NCBI RefSeq assembly: GCF_003992595.1
Contig: NZ_RZNA01000052.1
Location: 261,214 to 325,213 of the forward strand
Source of the DNA: Flagellimonas oceanensis
GTDB taxonomy: Bacteria; Bacteroidota; Bacteroidia; Flavobacteriales; Flavobacteriaceae
Reading direction: 5' to 3'
DNA: 64,000 nucleotides
The notes beneath the pieces were generated by a model. That model was given only the letters and a program-made list of their open reading frames with translations, had not been told where the DNA came from and searched no databases. The translations under genes and the position numbers were made by a program. Below, one piece after another: positions 59,097-64,000 of this stretch (its first letter is position 1; the number at the start of each line of letters is the position of its first letter).

Positions 59097-60836
59097 CTAT
59101 GCTTTCTTCTTCTTTCGCTTTCGGAAGAAGTCAAAAATGAACCAAGCGGCCAAGAGGGCGATGAAGTACCAGAAATAAGATACGGGTTCGCCGCTTCCTC
59201 CAACGGTAGTGAATACGCGGTCCCAACGTACCCTCCAATTGGCGATACCTTGCCTAAAGTTGTCAAAACTCATCCAAAGGAACACGGGTTTCCCCACAAT
59301 ATGGTCAGCGGGCACATAACCCCAAGTCCTACTATCTTCAGAGTGGTCGCGATTGTCCCCCATCATCCAATAATAGTCCTGTTTAAAGGTATACGAATCA
59401 GCTTCTTTCCCATTTATGAGCACTTTGTTGCCGGTAATCTTCACATCGTTGTATTCATAATCCCGAATGATTTTTTTGTACAACGGAATGGTTCTGGAAT
59501 TGATTTCAACAGTGGTTCCTTCCTTGGGAATATAGATCGGTCCAAAGTTATCATTGTTCCAAGGGTATAAATCGGGCTTTTGTGGAAAAGCTCCGCCATA
59601 CATTCCTTTAGGTTCTATGGTCTGTACCACGGAATCAATAGCGGGATTATTTCTGAGTGCCGAGACCATTTCATGGGTTAAGTTGGCCATACGGGAGCGA
59701 GGCTTTTCCTCAGTCAAAGAAAGTCGTAATTGACGGATGACATCAGTTGGGATGCCATTTTCCTGCGTATACAATTCAATTTTTCCATCCTCGGTGGGTC
59801 TTCCCCCAGAAATAAAAGGTGCTAATGCATTATATTGGGCTTCGCTGATATTGGTTGCAATATATTTGCGAACATAATCGGATGCGTCAACTTCTTCCAA
59901 AAATCTACTGGAAACCCCATTTTTTGCATATATATCATACACATACATCGGCTTTGCCCTGTCAGACAGTTGAAGTTCCTCGCCATTGATGTAGACATAG
60001 CCGTTGATGACTTCCAAGGAATCCCCGGGTGTGCCCACACACCGTTTTACGTAATTGGATTTTTTGTCAATCGGTTTTATTACGGCCTTTTGCGCTTTAA
60101 AAAACTGATACAGAGTATCTGCAGGCAGGCTGAAGACCACAATATCATTTTTCTTGACTTTCTCAAACCCAGGCAATCGCATATAGGGCAATTGCAGTTT
60201 GTTGATCCAAGAAGTCTTGTAGGTTTCAGGGTCAACATCGGCCAAATAGGACCTTGTTTTAAGAACAGGAAGCGTATCGTGGACCATTGGTGCGGCCAAA
60301 GTGGTCATAGGAACCCGGGCGCCGTAGTGAAACTTGCTTACAAACAGGAAATCGCCTACCCGTAGGGTGCGCTCAAGGGATCCAGTGGGAATTACATATG
60401 GCTGAATGAAATAGGTGTGGACAAAGGTCGCGGCCACAATGGCGAATACAATGGAACTAACCCATTCGCCCAATCCAGTATTTGGTTTAAGGCTGCGGTC
60501 TTCAATATATTGAACATCTTCAGCGTAATTGATGTAATAGATATAAAAACCAAGGGTAAGGATGACCAACCAAGTGTCCACAAGGGAATTTTTTCCAAAA
60601 CTTCGGATGGTTTCCACCCAAACCACTGGGAACATCAATAAATTGATAATGGGAATAAACAATAAAATAACCCACCACCATGGTCTATTGATGATTTTCA
60701 TCAAAACGATACCATTGTAAACGGGTATGGCAGCTTCCCATGCTTTTCTGCCCGCCTTAACGTAGAGTTTCCAAGTTCCCAAGAAATGGATGACCTGAAT
60801 GATCAGGATGAAGATAATCCATTGAATACCGTCCAT
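59097..60836 (-). CDS. lepB: Signal peptidase I (Bacteroidota long form)
   Basis: This 579-residue protein has an N-terminal membrane region (about 1-105, DUF5684-like) and then an S26 domain. The catalytic serine is S153 in IPTGSLERTLRVGD; the lysine is K264 in SNYVKRCVGTPGD; the conserved GDNRDHSEDSRTWGYVP is late at about 490-510. Between the lysine box and the GDNRDHS box lies a long insertion (about 290-480) absent from E. coli LepB. A C-terminal helix (FWYFIALLAAWFIFDFF) and basic end (RKRKKKKA) follow. It cleaves Sec and Tat signal peptides at the membrane. It lies 49 bases downstream of dapB. Confidence 0.93.
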   Translation of the reverse strand: MDGIQWIIFILIIQVIHFLGTWKLYVKAGRKAWEAAIPVYNGIVLMKIINRPWWWVILLFIPIINLLMFPVVWVETIRSFGKNSLVDTWLVILTLGFYIYYINYAEDVQYIEDRSLKPNTGLGEWVSSIVFAIVAATFVHTYFIQPYVIPTGSLERTLRVGDFLFVSKFHYGARVPMTTLAAPMVHDTLPVLKTRSYLADVDPETYKTSWINKLQLPYMRLPGFEKVKKNDIVVFSLPADTLYQFFKAQKAVIKPIDKKSNYVKRCVGTPGDSLEVINGYVYINGEELQLSDRAKPMYVYDIYAKNGVSSRFLEEVDASDYVRKYIATNISEAQYNALAPFISGGRPTEDGKIELYTQENGIPTDVIRQLRLSLTEEKPRSRMANLTHEMVSALRNNPAIDSVVQTIEPKGMYGGAFPQKPDLYPWNNDNFGPIYIPKEGTTVEINSRTIPLYKKIIRDYEYNDVKITGNKVLINGKEADSYTFKQDYYWMMGDNRDHSEDSRTWGYVPADHIVGKPVFLWMSFDNFRQGIANWRVRWDRVFTTVGGSGEPVSYFWYFIALLAAWFIFDFFRKRKKKKA

Positions 60837-60885
60837 ATAAAAAAGTTTCTTTGTTAGACTCTGGGTCTATGTTTCTGTTACGTTT

Positions 60886-61587
60886 TTAGCTAAGGTTTAA
60901 CACATCCTTCATGGAAAAGACGCCGGTTTTCCCCTGTATCCATTCCGATGCGATCACTGCCCCAAGTGCAAAACCTTCCCTGTTATGTGCTTCGTGTTTT
61001 ATTTCGATGGTGTCCACGGAACTCTTGTAGGCAATGCTGTGGGTACCGGGAACCATGCCTTCCCTTACGGAATTTATGGAAATTGTTTTATCGCCAGATT
61101 CATCCAACTTCCAGTCTTGATAGGAAGTGTTTTCAATAATGTCTTCGGCCAAAGTAATGGCCGTTCCGCTCGGGGCATCCAATTTTTGGGTGTGATGTAT
61201 CTCCTCCATGGAAACCTTATATTGATCTAATTCACCCATCATTTTGGCAAGATGTTTATTGAGCTCAAAAAAGATATTCACGCCCAAACTAAAGTTGGAG
61301 GCATAGATAAATGCACTTTTATGCTCGTCACAAATTTTGATAGCTTCTTCAAACCTATCCAACCAACCTGTAGTGCCACTGATCACGGGCACATTGTTCT
61401 TAAAGCAATTGGTGATATTGTCAAAAGCAGCTTCGGGTGTGCTAAAATCAATGGCAACATCCATTGAATCATAATTTACGTCTTGCGAGGGGTCGTCAAT
61501 CTTCGCTACTATGGAATGGCCTCTATCCTGAGCAATTTGCTCGATCATCTTTCCCATTTTGCCATATCCAAACAGACCAATCTTCAT
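60886..61587 (-). CDS. dapB: 4-hydroxy-tetrahydrodipicolinate reductase
   Basis: This 233-residue protein reduces the dapA product in lysine and meso-diaminopimelate synthesis. Signatures are GLFGYGKMGKMIEQ for NAD(P)H and EEIHHTQKLDAPSGTA for catalysis, with SGTTGWLDRF between. It lies between DUF5683 and lepB in the parA operon, an arrangement known in flavobacteria. The supply of diaminopimelate for the wall may be the common theme. Confidence 0.94.
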   Translation of the reverse strand: MKIGLFGYGKMGKMIEQIAQDRGHSIVAKIDDPSQDVNYDSMDVAIDFSTPEAAFDNITNCFKNNVPVISGTTGWLDRFEEAIKICDEHKSAFIYASNFSLGVNIFFELNKHLAKMMGELDQYKVSMEEIHHTQKLDAPSGTAITLAEDIIENTSYQDWKLDESGDKTISINSVREGMVPGTHSIAYKSSVDTIEIKHEAHNREGFALGAVIASEWIQGKTGVFSMKDVLNLS

Positions 61588-61590
61588 ACA

Positions 61591-62247
61591 TTAAAATTTT
61601 ATGACCATGGCCATACCGTAGTTTGGCTCATTGGTAAAAGGATTAATATCCAGGTAAGGGTTGAAATCAACGGCCAAATCATCACTGACATTATACTGTT
61701 GTAGGTGTGAATCCACATTGGCATCGATAATATTCAAGGCGTAAAGTGCAATGGTGATTACCAAGGCCAAATCCCTGTCCCTCTGCGTGTTTTCCTGTGC
61801 TTCCTGTAGTGCTTCGGAAGTTAGATCGGGACCGTTGCCATCTCCGTTCAAATCCCAAAATTCATCATCCTCAAAACCAGCAAGTCGGCGTTTAAAAGCA
61901 TTTCTTGCCCTGCGGTACTCAGTATTGTTGTAGGAGTACACATAAATACCTGTGCCAATGGCTCCCCAAACAATAGGGGCCTTCCAGTAACGTTTGTTGT
62001 AAATCTGTCCCAGACCAGGGAGAATTGCCGAATAAAATGCAGCCTTACTCGGGGCAAGGGGGTTAATGTCTTTTTGTTTGGTGACTTCTTCAAAAGTTAC
62101 ACCTTCCCCTTCCATATTTTGAGCAATGGAATCTACCTCTTTGGTCTGCTGGGGCTGTTCTTTTTTATCATTTTCCTCTTCTTCCTGAGAGAATCCTGAC
62201 TGAAACAACAAAAAGGCAAAGAGCAATAAAAGGAGGTTTTTATTCAC
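61591..62247 (-). CDS. DUF5683 domain-containing secreted/membrane protein
   Basis: This 218-residue protein has a signal peptide (about 1-20), an acidic linker, and then hydrophobic stretches with LPGLGQIYNKRYWKAPIVWGAIGTG and DLALVITIALYALNIIDANVDSHL, which fit DUF5683. Function is unknown. The start is GTG 62245-62247, overlapping parB by 8 bases. It is the third gene of the operon. Confidence 0.8.
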   Translation of the reverse strand: MNKNLLLLLFAFLLFQSGFSQEEEENDKKEQPQQTKEVDSIAQNMEGEGVTFEEVTKQKDINPLAPSKAAFYSAILPGLGQIYNKRYWKAPIVWGAIGTGIYVYSYNNTEYRRARNAFKRRLAGFEDDEFWDLNGDGNGPDLTSEALQEAQENTQRDRDLALVITIALYALNIIDANVDSHLQQYNVSDDLAVDFNPYLDINPFTNEPNYGMAMVIKF

Positions 62248-63145
62248 CAGTCAACAATTTTTTGATACGCTTAAAGTCTTCCTCGGAATGGAAGGGTATC
62301 ACAATTTTACCTTTTCCGTTTTTGGATGTGGTCACGTCCACTTTGGTAGCAAGACGCTCTTTGATGGAGTCCAAGCTGTTGGAAACAAAATCAGGCACAT
62401 TGGGAGTGCTTTTTTTCTTTTCGGCACCTGAACCTTTAGGCTCCTTATGAGCTTTTACCAATTGCTCCGTAGCTCTTACCGATAGTCCGTCGGAAACAAC
62501 TTTTTCATAGATGGCAATCTGTTCTTTTTTCTTATCGATGTTGATAAGGGCCCTACCATGCCCCATACTGATGAATCCGTCGCGCATTCCCGTTTGGATA
62601 ATGGGGTCCAATTTCAATAACCTCAGATAATTGGTAATGGTCGAGCGTTTTTTTCCAACACGGTCACTCAACTTTTCTTGTGTGATTTCAATCTCGTCTA
62701 TCAGTCGTTGGTAGGAGAGTGCGATTTCAATGGGGTCAAGATCCTGTCTTTGGATATTCTCCACCAAGGCCATTTCCAGGGATTCTTGGTCGTTGGCGAT
62801 ACGGATGTAGGCTGGAATGGTTTCCAACCCCACTAATTTGGATGCGCGGAATCTACGTTCCCCAGAGACCAACTGGAATTTGTTGAAATCCAGTTTTCTT
62901 ACTGTAATAGGTTGTATTATGCCAAGTTCACGAATGGAACTGGCCAGTTCTTCAAGGGTTTCGTCGTTAAAATTGGAACGTGGCTGAAAAGGGTTGACTT
63001 CAATGGAATTGATATCCAATTCCACTACATTACCAATAACCTTGTCCGCATTTTTATCCGAAACTGACTTGATATCATTCTCTGGATCATTCAATAGAGC
63101 GGACAGGCCTCTTCCCAACGCCTGTTTTTTTGTTGCTTTCGCCAT
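62240..63145 (-). CDS. parB: Chromosome partitioning protein ParB
   Basis: This 301-residue protein has an N-terminal GRGLSALL segment that contacts ParA, a ParB/Srx domain with VNPFQPRSNF and LVSGERRFRASKL, a helix-turn-helix (LSDRVGKKRSTITNYLRLLKL) and a C-terminal dimer domain. CTP-binding residues lie in the GERRFRAS region. No parS site is recognised in the window. It begins directly after the parA stop. Confidence 0.94.
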   Translation of the reverse strand: MAKATKKQALGRGLSALLNDPENDIKSVSDKNADKVIGNVVELDINSIEVNPFQPRSNFNDETLEELASSIRELGIIQPITVRKLDFNKFQLVSGERRFRASKLVGLETIPAYIRIANDQESLEMALVENIQRQDLDPIEIALSYQRLIDEIEITQEKLSDRVGKKRSTITNYLRLLKLDPIIQTGMRDGFISMGHGRALINIDKKKEQIAIYEKVVSDGLSVRATEQLVKAHKEPKGSGAEKKKSTPNVPDFVSNSLDSIKERLATKVDVTTSKNGKGKIVIPFHSEEDFKRIKKLLTGE

Positions 63146-63919
63146 CTAAACTTTCTCCTTGTTTTTCTTCAAAATCTCGTTGGCTAAGTTAAGATAATTG
63201 GAGGCACCTTTACTGCTAGCATCATATTTTATGATACTCTCGCCATAACTTGGGGCCTCGCTCAGCCTAACGTTTCGTTGGATGATGGTGTCAAAGACCA
63301 TATCCGCGAAGTGCTTTTTCACTTCTTCAACCACTTGGTTGGAAAGTCGCAACCTGGAATCGTACATGGTCAACAACATTCCCTCGATGTCCAAATCGTT
63401 GTTGTGTATTTTTTGTACACTTTTTACGGTGTTCAATAGTTTACCAAGACCTTCCAGGGCAAAATATTCACATTGTATGGGTATCATTACGGAATCTGCT
63501 GCAGTAAGTGCATTCAGGGTAAGCAACCCGAGCGAAGGGGCACAATCTATTAGTACAAAATCATACTTATCGCCCAAATTCTTCAATGCGTTCTTCATCA
63601 TGTATTCCCTGTTGTCCTTATCCACCAATTCGATTTCGATGGCAACAAGGTCGATGTGTGCGGGAACTAAATCCACATTGGGGGAATCCGTAGGGATGGT
63701 TACTTCTTCCACAGTCATGGTGTGTTCCAAGAGCTGATACGTTCCGTTTTCCACGGAATCAACATCAATACCCAATCCAGATGTGGCATTGGCCTGGGGA
63801 TCGGCGTCAATGAGTAGTACTTTTTTTTCCAATACACCTAAAGAGGCTGCAAGGTTTACCGTTGTGGTGGTTTTTCCTACACCGCCCTTTTGGTTTGCTA
63901 TTGCAATAATCTTGCCCAT
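63146..63919 (-). CDS. parA: Chromosome partitioning ATPase ParA (Soj-type)
   Basis: This 257-residue P-loop ATPase has the deviant Walker A KGGVGKTTTTVNL (about 10-22), LLIDADPQANATSGL and VLIDCAPSLGLLTLNAL. ParA uses DNA binding and ATP turnover to move ParB-bound origins. It opens a minus-strand run parA-parB-DUF5683-dapB-lepB-wbqC-DUF6122. The upstream 81 bases to the window edge contain TATTTTTA as a possible weak -7 box. Confidence 0.96.
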   Translation of the reverse strand: MGKIIAIANQKGGVGKTTTTVNLAASLGVLEKKVLLIDADPQANATSGLGIDVDSVENGTYQLLEHTMTVEEVTIPTDSPNVDLVPAHIDLVAIEIELVDKDNREYMMKNALKNLGDKYDFVLIDCAPSLGLLTLNALTAADSVMIPIQCEYFALEGLGKLLNTVKSVQKIHNNDLDIEGMLLTMYDSRLRLSNQVVEEVKKHFADMVFDTIIQRNVRLSEAPSYGESIIKYDASSKGASNYLNLANEILKKNKEKV

Positions 63920-64000
63920 TTCATAGTAAGTTAGGTGCTAAAAATACGATTATTTAGGATGCGATAAAATGTAATTTGTTAACAGGTGGTAAATAAACCT

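Noticed and set aside
63920..64000. parS site or replication origin near parAB
   Set aside because: No parS-like palindrome and no DnaA-box cluster was recognised here or elsewhere in the window.
1..64000. CRISPR array, insertion sequence, prophage, defence island, tRNA or rRNA
   Set aside because: No regularly spaced repeats, transposase, integrase, known defence gene, cloverleaf or rRNA sequence was recognised in reading the gaps and reading frames.

Overview
The window looks like the chromosome of a member of the Flavobacteriaceae (Bacteroidota). The evidence is gldI (gliding-motility peptidyl-prolyl isomerase), CCC-motif membrane proteins, DUF2752, DUF3810, DUF5683 and DUF6122 proteins, an OstA-like LptA protein, a long Bacteroidota-type signal peptidase I, a GH97 glucosidase, a 6S-Flavo-like RNA gene, and -7 promoter boxes of the TAnnTTTG type. 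The genus cannot be fixed from this alone; an Allomuricauda/Flagellimonas-like organism is only a guess. The content is dense core chromosome. I see no tRNA or rRNA, CRISPR array, insertion sequence, prophage or integrase, and no gene-free stretch longer than 300 bases.

Layout. 1-4803: two tandem paralogues of a secreted macroglobulin-like/plug-domain protein, the first cut by the window edge. 4800-7745 (minus): kdsD-tatC-AhpD-like-lptB, envelope genes. 7941-10142: recQ, converging on a small minus-strand membrane module (two CCC-motif proteins and DUF2752). 11198-15982: Smr protein, a lipoprotein, cysteine desulfurase, an unknown secreted protein and an M23 peptidase. 16148-18535: ZapB-like coiled coil, zapA, 6S-like RNA, RNase Y. 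18548-20450: a secreted repeat protein and a CBS protein. 20516-29807 (minus): DUF349 protein, aroE, two DUF368 (PopT-type) transporters, a TPR protein, a class III aminotransferase and OstA-like LptA. 29900-39186 (minus): DinB, Dps, GH97, purA, a Fur-family regulator, RelA/SpoT, M48 peptidase, TrmH-type methyltransferase. 39257-40230: lipoprotein, REP-like element, terminator. 40242-48391 (minus): two amidohydrolase-fold proteins, DUF3810, then nrnA-gldI-PPIase. 48466-49968: PhoD-like phosphatase and ndk. 50032-51834 (minus): recF, a lipoprotein and DUF721/DciA. 51962-58151 (plus): TPR protein, ribH, small membrane protein, mutL, two rhomboids, EEP nuclease/phosphatase. 58140-63919 (minus): parA-parB-DUF5683-dapB-lepB-wbqC-DUF6122.

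How the genes fit together. Several clusters serve the envelope: Kdo supply (kdsD), LPS export (lptB, OstA-like LptA), lipid-carrier recycling (DUF368 pair), preprotein handling (tatC, lepB, PPIases, GldI) and wall remodelling (M23). Others serve genome maintenance and division: recQ, recF, mutL, DciA, parAB, zapA and its coiled-coil partner. Stress and growth control is represented by RelA/SpoT, Dps, the Fur-like protein and 6S-like RNA.

The points most worth a second look are the 6S-like RNA with a full pairing scheme, a secreted protein built from about 46-residue repeats that recall the C-terminus of plant MUT9-like kinases, the CCC/DUF2752 module, a 24-bp palindrome that carries both stop codons of two convergent genes, loss of metal or zinc motifs in RecQ, MutL and an amidohydrolase, and a REP-like element. 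No clearly novel defence or mobile system was found.
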